Positions 50,067-57,843 of a stretch of DNA of 64,000 nucleotides are shown here, piece by piece. Source of the DNA: Bacteroidales bacterium M8. GTDB taxonomy: Bacteria; Bacteroidota; Bacteroidia; Bacteroidales; Muribaculaceae. Under the pieces are notes generated by a model that was given only the letters and a program-made list of their open reading frames with translations, ran no database searches and was not told the origin of the DNA. Every line of letters starts with the position of its first letter. Position 1 is the first letter of the stretch. A program made the position numbers and the translations under genes. The stretch is from positions 29,328 through 93,327 of the forward strand of contig LUJS01000043.1 in the NCBI GenBank assembly GCA_001689495.1, written 5' to 3'.

Positions 50067-50716
50067 TGCACTATTCTTCCGTCCTGCATCCTCACCACGC
50101 GGTCTGACGTCAGCGCCAGCGACTCGTCGTGGGTCACGATGACGAATGTGTTGCCCGTGCGCGACCGCAGGTCGAAGAACAGGGCATAGAGCTCCTCGCG
50201 GTTGCGCGAGTCGAGGCTGCCCGAGGGCTCGTCGGCCAGAATGACGCGCGGGTTGTTTATCAGCGCCCTCGCCACGGCCGCCCTCTGCCGCTCGCCGCCC
50301 GACAGCTGGCCGGGGCGGTGTGTCAGCCTCGACCCCAGTCCGAGATCGGACAGCAGCGCCGCCGCCCGCTCCATGGACTCGTGCCTCGACTTGCCCGCTA
50401 TCATGGCCGGCAGGGCCACGTTCTCGGTCACGGTGAACTCGGGCAGCAGCTGGTGGAACTGGAACACGAACCCGATGTTGAGATTGCGGAATGCGGCCAG
50501 AGACCGCTCCTTCATGCCCACGATGTCGGTGCCGTCATAGAGCACGTGGCCCGAGTCGGGGGCCTCGAGCGACCCTATTATCTGCAGCAGGGTGGTCTTG
50601 CCGGCGCCGCTGGGCCCGACAATCGACAGAAACTCGCCCGGCTCGATGCGCAGGCTCACGTCGTCGAGCACCCGCAGCGAGTCATAGCTTTTACTGATGT
50701 TCTTGACCTCGATCAT
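50063..50716 (-). CDS. LolD/MacB-type ABC transporter ATPase (217 aa)
   Basis: Nucleotide-binding subunit of the lipoprotein-releasing / MacB group. Walker A GPSGAGKT (34-41), the family-typical FVFQFHQLLPEFTVTENVALP Q-loop block, signature LSGGERQRAAVARAL, Walker B VILADEPSGSLD and H-loop VIVTHD. In the Lol system it would power transfer of lipoproteins from inner membrane to LolA. The membrane partners LolC/E are not in this window; Bacteroidetes often code them elsewhere. The gene overlaps the lipoprotein downstream and follows pfkA after a hairpin. Confidence 0.9.
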   Translation of the reverse strand: MIEVKNISKSYDSLRVLDDVSLRIEPGEFLSIVGPSGAGKTTLLQIIGSLEAPDSGHVLYDGTDIVGMKERSLAAFRNLNIGFVFQFHQLLPEFTVTENVALPAMIAGKSRHESMERAAALLSDLGLGSRLTHRPGQLSGGERQRAAVARALINNPRVILADEPSGSLDSRNREELYALFFDLRSRTGNTFVIVTHDESLALTSDRVVRMQDGRIVQ

Positions 50717-50737
50717 TCGGTGTTGCAGAGATGACGC

Positions 50738-50760
50738 GGGCGCGGCTGGACCGCGCCCGA
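50738..50760 (-). terminator. GC-rich hairpin after pfkA
   Basis: Perfect 9-bp stem (50738-50746 with 50752-50760), five-base loop, no T run. It may stop or slow pfkA transcripts before the ATPase gene; no consensus promoter is visible for the latter. Confidence 0.6.
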
Positions 50761-50793
50761 TATTGTGTTGGTGAAAATGTCAGGGGTTGATTG

Positions 50794-51774
50794 TCAGATC
50801 GAGAGCCTGCGCAGGGTGTCGATGAGGTCGCGGCGTATGGGCTTGTCGTTCTTGATGGCCTTCGAGAAGGGCACGTAGACAATCTCGTCGTTGCGCACGC
50901 CCATCATCACGTTGCGCTGGTCCTCGATGAGGGCGTCGATGGCAGCCGAGCCCAGACGCGAGGCCAGAATGCGGTCGAACGCCGTGGGCGAGCCGCCGCG
51001 CTGCAGGTGGCCAAGTATGGACACCCTCACGTCATAGCCGGGATACTCGTTCTTGACACGCTCGGCCAGACCCATGGCGCCGCCGGTGACGGGGCTCTCG
51101 GCCACGAGCACGATCGACGAGTTCTTGCTCTTGCGGAAGCCGTGTTCGATAAGCTCGGCCAGCTGGTCGACCTCGGTCGAGATCTCGGGGATGATGGCGG
51201 CCTCGGCGCCCGAAGCGATGGCGCCGTTCAGGGCGAGGAATCCGGCGTCGCGGCCCATGACCTCGATGAAGAACAGCCGCTCGTGGCTGGTGGCGGTGTC
51301 GCGGATCTTGTCGACACACTCCATGATGGTGTTGAGGGCGGTGTCATATCCGATGGTCGAGTCGGTGCCATAGAGGTCGTTGTCTATGGTGCCGGGCAGG
51401 CCGATGATGGGTATGTTGAATTCGTTGGCAAAGACCCTCGCGCCTGTCAGCGAGCCGTCGCCGCCTATCACCACCAGCGCGTCGATTCCCTGACGCTTCA
51501 GGTTGTCGTAGGCAAGCTGGCGACCTTCGGGGGTGGTGAATTCCTTGCAGCGCGCGGTCTTGAGGATGGTGCCTCCGGCCTGTATGATGTTTGATACGTT
51601 CTGAGTCTTGAACTCGACGATCTCGTCGGTGATCAGGCCGCGGTATCCGCGATAGATACCTTTGACCTTCAGGCCGCTGTAGATGGCCGAGCGGGTCACG
51701 GCGCGGATGGCCGCATTCATTCCGGGCGCGTCACCTCCCGAGGTGAGGATGCCCACACATTTGATCTGTGTCAT
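50794..51774 (-). CDS. pfkA: 6-phosphofructokinase
   Basis: Glycolytic enzyme, fructose 6-phosphate plus ATP to fructose 1,6-bisphosphate. From the ATG at 51774: ILTSGGDAPGMNAAIRA (ATP loop), GGDGS, catalytic GTIDND, EVMGRDAGFLAL and LGHLQRGGSPTAFDR. The Gly-Gly-Asp-Gly form (rather than GGDD) marks the ATP-dependent type. Length 326 is normal. The frame is open up to 51807, but the -7 box overlaps that start, so it is excluded. Consensus promoter at 51807-51837. Confidence 0.97.
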   Translation of the reverse strand: MTQIKCVGILTSGGDAPGMNAAIRAVTRSAIYSGLKVKGIYRGYRGLITDEIVEFKTQNVSNIIQAGGTILKTARCKEFTTPEGRQLAYDNLKRQGIDALVVIGGDGSLTGARVFANEFNIPIIGLPGTIDNDLYGTDSTIGYDTALNTIMECVDKIRDTATSHERLFFIEVMGRDAGFLALNGAIASGAEAAIIPEISTEVDQLAELIEHGFRKSKNSSIVLVAESPVTGGAMGLAERVKNEYPGYDVRVSILGHLQRGGSPTAFDRILASRLGSAAIDALIEDQRNVMMGVRNDEIVYVPFSKAIKNDKPIRRDLIDTLRRLSI

Positions 51775-51806
51775 AAGCGGAGTGTCTCTGTTTTTGTATT
51801 CAACCA

Positions 51807-51837
51807 CAAATATAGTTATTTTTCCGCAAACGGCAAA
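51807..51837 (-). promoter_or_regulatory. Promoter of pfkA
   Basis: Minus strand TTTG (51834-51837), 19 bases, TATATTTG (51807-51814); start codon 32 bases downstream. Confidence 0.8.
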
Positions 51838-51885
51838 TTTTATGATTTATTCAGTCGCGATTCGTATCCTTATTGTGCAAGAAAC

Positions 51886-51921
51886 GAGGGAGAGACGGCT
51901 TACGGCGCCCGTCTCTCCCTC
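51886..51921 (-). terminator. Second hairpin ending the oxalate operon
   Basis: Perfect 13-bp stem (51886-51898 with 51909-51921), ten-base loop, tail GTTTCTTG on the minus strand. It lies in the 309-base gap between the permease stop and pfkA, with the pfkA promoter beyond it. Confidence 0.72.
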
Positions 51922-52040
51922 TCTTCAAAATCAACGTCAAAACTATTGTTATCAGCGCCGTATGTCTTGATTCGGGGTTGTAACAGCTTCTCTGTCGGAG
52001 GAACAATAATTCAATTTCTTTTCATAAGGGTGATGTGTCA

Positions 52041-52073
52041 AAGGATATGCGTGCCCGGGGGCCGCATATCCTT
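52041..52073 (-). terminator. First hairpin ending the oxalate operon
   Basis: Perfect 11-bp stem (52041-52051 with 52063-52073), 11-base loop, ten bases after the permease stop. No T run. Confidence 0.65.
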
Positions 52074-52083
52074 GTCGCGGGGG

Positions 52084-53049
52084 TCAGAACGATTTCAGGC
52101 ACAGGTCGGTTATCCATATCCACAGCGGACAGAATCCGATGAAGGTGATGATGGACAGCGTCAGCGACGATGTTCCGGTGGCGACGTACGTGTTGTACTC
52201 GTCGGCGATGATGATGCCCGAGAATGCCGGGGGGAGTGCAGCGGCCACCACAAGCATCTTGAGGTTGAGCGGATCCATCTTGAACAGCAGACCCAGTATC
52301 AGTATCACGGCGGGCATGAAGACCATCTTGAGGATGCACCCCAGCACGGCCTGCCAGTTAATGACGACCTTGATCGACGACAGCGTGATGCCTGCCGAGA
52401 ACACGGCCAGCGAGGCGTTGGCACCCTTGATGAGGTTGAACGAGGGGCTGGCCCACTCGGGCCACGGTATGCCGACCAGCACCCACACCACGGCGAGTAT
52501 GGGCGCCCACGCCACGGGCTGCTCGAGGGCGTGGATGACCGGTTTCCACGCGCTGCCGCGGGCGGTCGAGCCGGGTTTCTGTTTTTCGAGCGAGGCGTTC
52601 ATCAGCGACAGGCCCACGGGGATGCCCACGGCATTGACCACGATGCCGACTATGGCCACGACAAGGGCCACGCTCGGGGTGGTGCCGAAGATGGGCTCGA
52701 GCACGGCGAATCCGAGAAATCCGATGGTCGGCGAGCCCGATATGAGGGCCGAGACGGCGGCGTCGGCTCCGGTGTTGCCCTTGAACATCCTGAATACATA
52801 GTAGACGACCATGAAACAGAACATTATGCCCACCAGAGAGATGATCGAGAGCTTCAGGTCGCGGGCAAGCATCTCGCGGCTCGCCTGAACTATCGAGACG
52901 AACAGTGCCGCGGGGAGTGCGAAGTCAAGCACGACCTTGTTGAACTTCTTGGCGTCGTCGCCGCTGAAGACCCCGGTTTTCCCCGATATGAATCCCGCCA
53001 GCATGACCACGATAATCGGGACAATCGCGTATAATAGTATATGCTCCAT
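52084..53049 (-). CDS. AEC-family permease in oxalate cluster (321 aa)
   Basis: Inner-membrane carrier of the auxin-efflux-carrier family: ten hydrophobic segments in two halves, starting HILLYAIVPIIVVMLAGFISGKTGVFS with the NKVVLDFALPAALFVSI block, and a second half from ILAVVWVLVGIPWPEW to LPPAFSGIIIADEYNT. AEC members include malate and malonate permeases, so small dicarboxylates are expected cargo. It lies downstream of oxc and frc on the same strand and no other transporter is near, so oxalate uptake, perhaps with formate exchange, is a reasoned guess. The usual oxalate/formate antiporter OxlT belongs to the unrelated MFS. Confidence 0.88.
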   Translation of the reverse strand: MEHILLYAIVPIIVVMLAGFISGKTGVFSGDDAKKFNKVVLDFALPAALFVSIVQASREMLARDLKLSIISLVGIMFCFMVVYYVFRMFKGNTGADAAVSALISGSPTIGFLGFAVLEPIFGTTPSVALVVAIVGIVVNAVGIPVGLSLMNASLEKQKPGSTARGSAWKPVIHALEQPVAWAPILAVVWVLVGIPWPEWASPSFNLIKGANASLAVFSAGITLSSIKVVINWQAVLGCILKMVFMPAVILILGLLFKMDPLNLKMLVVAAALPPAFSGIIIADEYNTYVATGTSSLTLSIITFIGFCPLWIWITDLCLKSF

Positions 53050-53055
53050 TTTTTA

Positions 53056-53133
53056 GAATTGGGAATTGGGAATTGGGAGTTGGAAATTGGAAATTCATTA
53101 TGCACTATGCATTATGAATTCTGCATTAATCCC
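53056..53133. repeat. Seven-base tandem repeat and AT-rich dispersed element between oxc and the permease
   Basis: 53056-53097 holds six units of a 7-base repeat: GAATTGG three times, then GAGTTGG, AAATTGG and AAATTCA. Next to it 53106-53129 matches the AT-rich element near the right end of the window (63921-63944, inverted) at 23 of 24 bases. Both lie inside the oxc-permease gap (53050-53135). Confidence 0.8.
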
Positions 53134-53135
53134 GA

Positions 53136-54866
53136 TCAGACCTTGATGTCCTCGAGCGGGGCGGGGTTGAGGTAGCCTATGTGGCCCGACTCCGCGCCCG
53201 AGTCGGCGGCAAGCTGCACGTCTATCAGGCACGGTTTCTTCGAGGCAATGCTCTCGGTCAGTGCCTTTTGCAGCTCTTCGGGAGTCTGCACGTAATAGCT
53301 GCGGGCGCCAAACGCCTCGCCCAGCTTGTCGTATCTGGCATTGATGTCGAGCGTGGTCGGGGCCGGGTCCGTGGTCTTGTCCATGGGCTGTCCGACACCG
53401 TTATATATGCCGCCGTTGTTCAGTATGACCACCGTGACTGGCAGATTGAAGCGGCAGGCGGTCGAGAAGTCCATGCCCGAGAATCCGAAGGCCGAGTCGC
53501 CCTCCACCGCCACGACGCTCTTGCCGGTGGCCACGGCGGCGCCGATGGCCGAGCCCATGCCCATGCCCATGATGGCCCACGTGGCGCAGTCTATGCGGTG
53601 GCGCGGCAAGGACATGTTGACGGCATCGCGGGTGTCGTCGAGCGTGTTGGCGCCCTCGTTGACCAGTATCACGTCAGGATTGGCCTCGAGTATCGGCTTT
53701 ATCACGCCCAGAGCGGTCCAGTGGTGCATTGGCATCAGCGACTTGGCATCGTCGATGCGTGCGGCGAACTTGGCCCCCTTGGCCTTGGCCTCGGCCTGCA
53801 GCGAGGGTATCCACTGCGGGTCGGTGCTCATCTTGCGCCCCTCGAGGGCGGCGAGGATGGCGTCGAGCGACAGGGCCATGTCGCCGACCACGGGGGCTGC
53901 TATGGGCCTGTTCACGTCAATCTCCTGCGGCTCGACGTCGAGCTGTATGAACTTGGTCTCCTGACTCCATTTGCCCTTGCCGAACGACAGCAGCCAGTTC
54001 AGGCGGGCGCCTATCATCATCACCACGTCGGCCTGCTGCATTATGGTCGATCGGCACGACAGCGCGCTCAGCGGCCCTGCGTCGGGCATGAGCCCCTTGG
54101 CCATAGACATGGGGAAGTATGGTATCTCGTATTTCTCAATCAGGGTCTTTATCCTGTCGTCGACCCGGGCGTATGCCGCGCCCTTGCCCAGCAGTATGGC
54201 GGGCCTCTTGGCGGCGGTGAGCATCTCGACGGCTCTGGTCACGGCCTCGGGGTTGGGAGCCACGGGCGAGTAGGGGTCTACAGCGTCATGGAACAGCTTG
54301 TCGGCCTCGGCGGCGTCCATGATCTCGCCGAGAGCCGGGGTGGTCATGTCGATGTACACGCCACCGGGACGCCCCGAGACCGCGGCGCGATACGCGCGGC
54401 TCACGGCCGCAGGTATGTCGCGGGCGTGCGAGCAGCGGAAGGCGGCCTTGACCACCGGCTTGGCCATGTTGAACTGGTCGAGCTGTTCGTATGTCCCCAT
54501 GTTCATGTCGACCATCGTCGGGTCCGATGCACCCGAAATCTGTATCATCGGGTAGCAGTTCACGGTGGCGTTGGCCGTGGCCGTGAGTCCGTTCATGAAT
54601 CCGAGCGACGATACGGTCATCAGCACGCCCGGCTTCTTGGTCAGGTATCCCTCGGTGGCGGCTGCCATGCCGGCCTGCTGCTCGTGGCGGAACCCCACGA
54701 ACCTTATTCCCTGATTCTGTATCAGATAGGCGGCCTCGGTGATGGGGATTCCCACGAGACCGTAGACGTTCTGTATGCCCGCCTGTTTCAGCGCCCTTGC
54801 AAGGATGTCCATGCCGGTCACCTGTTCGGGATAGCGGGGTGCCGGGGCGGGAGTTGTGTTGGTCAT
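53136..54866 (-). CDS. oxc: Oxalyl-CoA decarboxylase
   Basis: Cytoplasmic thiamine-diphosphate enzyme turning oxalyl-CoA into formyl-CoA and CO2. From the ATG at 54866 the protein (576 aa) starts MTNTTPAPAPRYPEQVTGM and shows the TPP fold: VYGLVGIPITEAAYLIQNQGIRFVGFRHEQQAGMAAATEGYLTKKPGV (catalytic Glu in RHEQQA), and the TPP/Mg motif GDSAFGFSGMDFSTACRFNLPVTVVILNNGG. The SNASD-like GASDPTMVDMNMGTYEQLDQ stretch is typical of Oxc rather than acetolactate synthase. The farther ATG at 54941 would overlap the leader hairpin, so it is rejected. The frc gene lies 139 bases upstream with a structured gap. Confidence 0.95.
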   Translation of the reverse strand: MTNTTPAPAPRYPEQVTGMDILARALKQAGIQNVYGLVGIPITEAAYLIQNQGIRFVGFRHEQQAGMAAATEGYLTKKPGVLMTVSSLGFMNGLTATANATVNCYPMIQISGASDPTMVDMNMGTYEQLDQFNMAKPVVKAAFRCSHARDIPAAVSRAYRAAVSGRPGGVYIDMTTPALGEIMDAAEADKLFHDAVDPYSPVAPNPEAVTRAVEMLTAAKRPAILLGKGAAYARVDDRIKTLIEKYEIPYFPMSMAKGLMPDAGPLSALSCRSTIMQQADVVMMIGARLNWLLSFGKGKWSQETKFIQLDVEPQEIDVNRPIAAPVVGDMALSLDAILAALEGRKMSTDPQWIPSLQAEAKAKGAKFAARIDDAKSLMPMHHWTALGVIKPILEANPDVILVNEGANTLDDTRDAVNMSLPRHRIDCATWAIMGMGMGSAIGAAVATGKSVVAVEGDSAFGFSGMDFSTACRFNLPVTVVILNNGGIYNGVGQPMDKTTDPAPTTLDINARYDKLGEAFGARSYYVQTPEELQKALTESIASKKPCLIDVQLAADSGAESGHIGYLNPAPLEDIKV

Positions 54867-54900
54867 AAGCTGATAGTCAATTTGTTTGGTTTGAAAAAGA

Positions 54901-54984
54901 GAGAGGACAATGTCCAATCGGCTCTCTGGGTGCAGAGACAACTGGATTATTGTCCCCTCTCGTTTTTCAGTCAGTTGAAAGTTA
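54901..54984 (-). promoter_or_regulatory. Structured leader of oxc: possible promoter and attenuator hairpin
   Basis: On the minus strand a TAACTTTC box (54977-54984) is followed by a long hairpin: GAGAGGGGACAATAATCCA pairs with TGGACATTGTCCTCTC across 54901-54961, with a smaller inner TCTCTG...CAGAGA stem, and then a TCTTTTTC tail. It could end frc transcripts or regulate oxc by attenuation. The stem is imperfect but long. Confidence 0.55.
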
Positions 54985-55005
54985 AATTAAAGGTGAGGTC
55001 ACATC

Positions 55006-56292
55006 TCATTTCTTCATGGGAGCCGTGGTGCCGTTGGCCGCGAACGATGCTATCTGCTCGTCGGTATAGCCATATTGCCGCAGCACCTCGTCGGTATTGC
55101 CGCCCAGCTCGGGGCAGGGGCCGTAGACGGGCTGATAGTTTGACATGGTGAAGGGGACGCCGACGGTGACGAACTCGCCCACCTTGCCGCCCTGATTGAT
55201 GCGGACGAGGGTGTTGCCGTCATAGAGGCTCTCGTCGTCCATTATCTCCTTGGTGCTCAGCACGGGGCCCACGGGCACGCCGGCCTTGGACAATATGTCG
55301 GTCACCTCGTATTTGGTCTTGCCGATGGTGAACGTCTCGATGCGCTCGTATATCTGCTGCTTGTGTTTGTCGCGGGCGTCGGCCGTGTTGAAGTCGGGAT
55401 TGGTTATCCAGTCCTCGAACCCGAGGGCATGGCATGCCGCCTCGAAGTCCTTGGCATCGCGCTGCAATATCACGTAGACGTATGCGTTGGGATCGGTCTC
55501 CCAACCCTTGCACTTGTATGTCCAGCCCAGCACGCCCGAGCCCTCCTGATTGCCGCTGCGGGGCACGAAGTCGCCGAACTTGCCGTCGGGATACTGCGGG
55601 AACTGTGTCAGATAGCCCAGCTTGTCCAGCGTGAGCTGGTCGCGGGTCTTGATGCGGCACAGGTTGAGGCAGGCGTTGTGCATCGACTGATATACATAGC
55701 ACCCCTCGCCGGTCTTCTCGCGCTGCACGAGGGCGGCCAGAATGCCTATGGCCATGTGCATGCCGGTGTTCGAGTCGCCCAGAGCAGCGCCCGACTGCGT
55801 GGGCACGTCATGCTCGCCGGTCCACCAGCCTGTGGTCGAGGCTGCGCCGGCCGTGACCTGTGCCACGGGCTCGTATGCCTTGAGGTCCTTGTATTTTGAC
55901 GATACCGGGAAGCCCTTGATGGTGCCGTAGATGCACTTGGGGTTGAGCTTGTGCACCTCTTCCCAGCCGAATCCCAGCTTTTCCATGGCGCCGGGGTGCA
56001 GGTTTTCGATGAAGATGTCGGCACTCTGTATCAGCTTGGTCAGGATGGCCTTGCCGTCTGGTGTCTTGGCGTTGAGCGCCAGCGACTTCTTGTCTGAGTT
56101 GAGCTGCAGGAAGTAATAGCTGGGACAGTCGGGATCGAACTGTATCTCGCCTCGGGTGGCGTCGCCCACGCCCGGGCGTTCGATTTTGATTACTTCGGCT
56201 CCGAGCCACGCCAGCAACTGGGTGCACGAGGGGCCTGACTGGACTTCGGTGAAGTCGATGACCTTGATTCCTTGGAGAGGGGCTGTATTCAT
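55006..56292 (-). CDS. frc: Formyl-CoA:oxalate CoA-transferase
   Basis: Cytoplasmic class III CoA-transferase moving CoA from formyl-CoA to oxalate, feeding oxalyl-CoA to Oxc. From the ATG at 56292 (MNTAPLQGIKVIDFTEVQSGPSCTQLLAWLGAEVIKIERPG) the protein has 428 residues, the length of E. coli and Oxalobacter Frc. The catalytic Asp is expected in GAALGDSNTGMHMAIGILAAL, and QFPQYPDGKFGDFVPRSGNQEGSG-LGW is the Frc-type glycine loop region. The ATG at 56319 would add nine unlike residues. Oxalate degradation yields formate and consumes a proton, possible energy by electrogenic exchange. Confidence 0.96.
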   Translation of the reverse strand: MNTAPLQGIKVIDFTEVQSGPSCTQLLAWLGAEVIKIERPGVGDATRGEIQFDPDCPSYYFLQLNSDKKSLALNAKTPDGKAILTKLIQSADIFIENLHPGAMEKLGFGWEEVHKLNPKCIYGTIKGFPVSSKYKDLKAYEPVAQVTAGAASTTGWWTGEHDVPTQSGAALGDSNTGMHMAIGILAALVQREKTGEGCYVYQSMHNACLNLCRIKTRDQLTLDKLGYLTQFPQYPDGKFGDFVPRSGNQEGSGVLGWTYKCKGWETDPNAYVYVILQRDAKDFEAACHALGFEDWITNPDFNTADARDKHKQQIYERIETFTIGKTKYEVTDILSKAGVPVGPVLSTKEIMDDESLYDGNTLVRINQGGKVGEFVTVGVPFTMSNYQPVYGPCPELGGNTDEVLRQYGYTDEQIASFAANGTTAPMKK

Positions 56293-56439
56293 AGTGTTAA
56301 TGTTTGGCGCCCGGTCCATACATGCGGACGGGGCGGTCTAATGTCGTAGATTCTTATTGTGTCTAATATTAAAACATACGTTCTCTCAAAAAGTTTCCGC
56401 CGTCGTTGTGGCTGAAAATGTTAAATGGTATTCTCTACT

Positions 56440-56457
56440 ATATGTTATATAACATAT
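56440..56457. promoter_or_regulatory. 18-bp perfect palindrome upstream of xerC
   Basis: ATATGTTATATAACATAT reads the same on both strands. It lies eight bases upstream of the xerC -33 element and between divergent frc and xerC, so it could be an operator for either. Confidence 0.6.
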
Positions 56458-56464
56458 TGTTTGT

Positions 56465-56496
56465 TTTGCTTTTTTCGCGGCAAAAAGCTAATTTCG
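56465..56496 (+). promoter_or_regulatory. Promoter of xerC-hpf
   Basis: TTTG (56465-56468), 20 bases, TAATTTCG (56489-56496), a one-base variant of TAnnTTTG; start codon 30 bases downstream. Confidence 0.65.
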
Positions 56497-56525
56497 CAAT
56501 CAAACCTCACAACCAAGCCCCGGAC

Positions 56526-57461
56526 ATGACACTATTGGAGCAATTTCTGGCATATATCGGTCTCGAGCTGGGCTACTCGCCGCTCACGGTGTCGGCCTAT
56601 CGCAGCGACCTCGACCGCTGGGCCGACGAGATGACCGGCGGCAACGCCGAAGCGCTCGACCCGATGAGCGTCACGGCCTCCGATCTCAGGGTCTGGCTGG
56701 GGGGCGTGGCCCGTCGCGGCGTCTCGCCCCGCACCGTCAGGCGCAAGGTGGCCGCCCTGAGGGCTTTCTTCAAATTCCTGATGCGCCACCACGGACTGGG
56801 CTCCAACCCGGCGGCGCTGCTCACCCTGCCCAAGACACCCAAGAACATACCCGTCTATGTCAGACAGGCCGAGACCGAGAGCATACTCGACGCACCCGTG
56901 CCCGAGGACGACTTCGTGTCGGTGCGCGACCGCCTGATAATAGACATTTTCTATACCACCGGACTGCGCTGCAGCGAGCTGATGACGCTGCGCGACGCCG
57001 ACGTGGACACCGCACGCGGTGAACTAAAAGTGCTCGGCAAGCGTAATAAGGAAAGAGTGGTGCCATTCGGTCAGGAACTCGCCCGGTCTATCGACGCATA
57101 CCGCACTCTGCGCGACTCGTCGCCCCTCACGGCAGTGCATCCCTCAGACATCACGGCCCCCCTGCTGGTGCGCAGCGACGGTCGACCCCTCTACCGCAAG
57201 CTGGTCTACAACATAGTCCACGCGCGGCTCACCGAGGGCGGAGCCCACGCCAAACGCCTCAGTCCGCACGTAATGCGCCACTCGTGCGCCACCGACATGC
57301 TCAACGCCGGCGCCCCAATGGCCTCGGTGCAGCAGATGCTCGGACACGCATCGCTCGTCTCAACACAGGTCTACACTCACGTGACTTACAAGGACCTTAA
57401 AAATAACTATCAACTCGCACACCCCCGTGCACAAAAGAAAGGAGGACAATATGGACATTAA
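56526..57461 (+). CDS. xerC: Tyrosine recombinase XerC/XerD
   Basis: Site-specific recombinase resolving chromosome dimers at dif. N-terminal SAM-like domain (about 1-90, FLAYIGLELGYSPLTVSAYRSDLDRW and SPRTVRRKVAALRAFFKFL) and catalytic domain with Arg148 (TGLRCSEL), His248 and Arg251 (SPHVMRHSCAT), His274 (LGHAS) and nucleophile Tyr283 (QVYTHV); the Lys is in KVLGKRNKERVVP. Length 311. An upstream in-frame ATG at 56406 adds 40 residues that fall across the palindrome and promoter and is rejected. Overlaps hpf by 11 bases, a conserved Bacteroidetes pair. Likely the housekeeping Xer rather than a mobile-element integrase. Confidence 0.95.
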   Translation: MTLLEQFLAYIGLELGYSPLTVSAYRSDLDRWADEMTGGNAEALDPMSVTASDLRVWLGGVARRGVSPRTVRRKVAALRAFFKFLMRHHGLGSNPAALLTLPKTPKNIPVYVRQAETESILDAPVPEDDFVSVRDRLIIDIFYTTGLRCSELMTLRDADVDTARGELKVLGKRNKERVVPFGQELARSIDAYRTLRDSSPLTAVHPSDITAPLLVRSDGRPLYRKLVYNIVHARLTEGGAHAKRLSPHVMRHSCATDMLNAGAPMASVQQMLGHASLVSTQVYTHVTYKDLKNNYQLAHPRAQKKGGQYGH

Positions 57462-57753
57462 CATCAAGGCAATCCATTTTGACATCACCGACAAACTCAC
57501 AGCATTCGTCGAGAAGAAGGTCGACCGCATCATCCGTCGTTTCCCCAACGTCATCTCTGTCGACGTTTCGCTCAGACTCATAAAGCCCGAGACCGCAATG
57601 AACAAGAACGCCATCATTGTCATGGCCGTTCCCGACCGCGAGGAGATCGTCGGCGACAAGACCGCCGACACCTTCGAGGAGGCCGTTGACCTCAGCCTCG
57701 AGGCCATCGAGAAACAGCTCGAGAAAATCAAAGGCAAGAACATGCCGAGATAA
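57451..57753 (+). CDS. hpf: Ribosome hibernation promoting factor HPF/RaiA
   Basis: Small ribosome-binding protein (100 aa) that inactivates or dimerises ribosomes in stationary phase. MDINIKAIHFDITDKLTAFVEKKVDRIIRRFPNVISVDVSLRL is the beta-alpha-beta-beta-beta-alpha fold start and FEEAVDLSLEAIEKQLEKIKGK the last helix. The in-frame ATG at 57427 lies inside xerC; the ATG at 57451 has a perfect AAAGGAGG eight bases upstream, rare in this phylum, where Shine-Dalgarno sequences are usually weak. Short HPF type, with no C-terminal dimerisation domain. Confidence 0.95.
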   Translation: MDINIKAIHFDITDKLTAFVEKKVDRIIRRFPNVISVDVSLRLIKPETAMNKNAIIVMAVPDREEIVGDKTADTFEEAVDLSLEAIEKQLEKIKGKNMPR

Positions 57754-57782
57754 CCTGTCTCGATCCAGCCGACAAAAAACGA

Positions 57783-57809
57783 CGCCGTCCGGGCAATGCC
57801 CGGACGGCG
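57783..57809 (+). terminator. Terminator after hpf
   Basis: Perfect 12-bp GC-rich stem (57783-57794 with 57798-57809) and three-base loop, followed by CATTTCTTTT. Confidence 0.85.
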
Positions 57810-57843
57810 CATTTCTTTTGGGTTATAGGGTTATTTTTTGGGG

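Noticed and set aside
54867..55005. Known riboswitch class in the oxc leader
   Set aside because: The hairpin does not show conserved cores of TPP, cobalamin or other riboswitches that I can recognise; kept only as a possible attenuator.
53181..55151. 656-codon plus-strand frame opposite oxc
   Set aside because: His/Gly/Arg-rich shadow of oxc; no recognisable domain or promoter.
56526..57461. Integrase of a mobile element
   Set aside because: Sits next to hpf as in many Bacteroidetes chromosomes, with no att repeats, excisionase or cargo; best read as housekeeping XerC/D.
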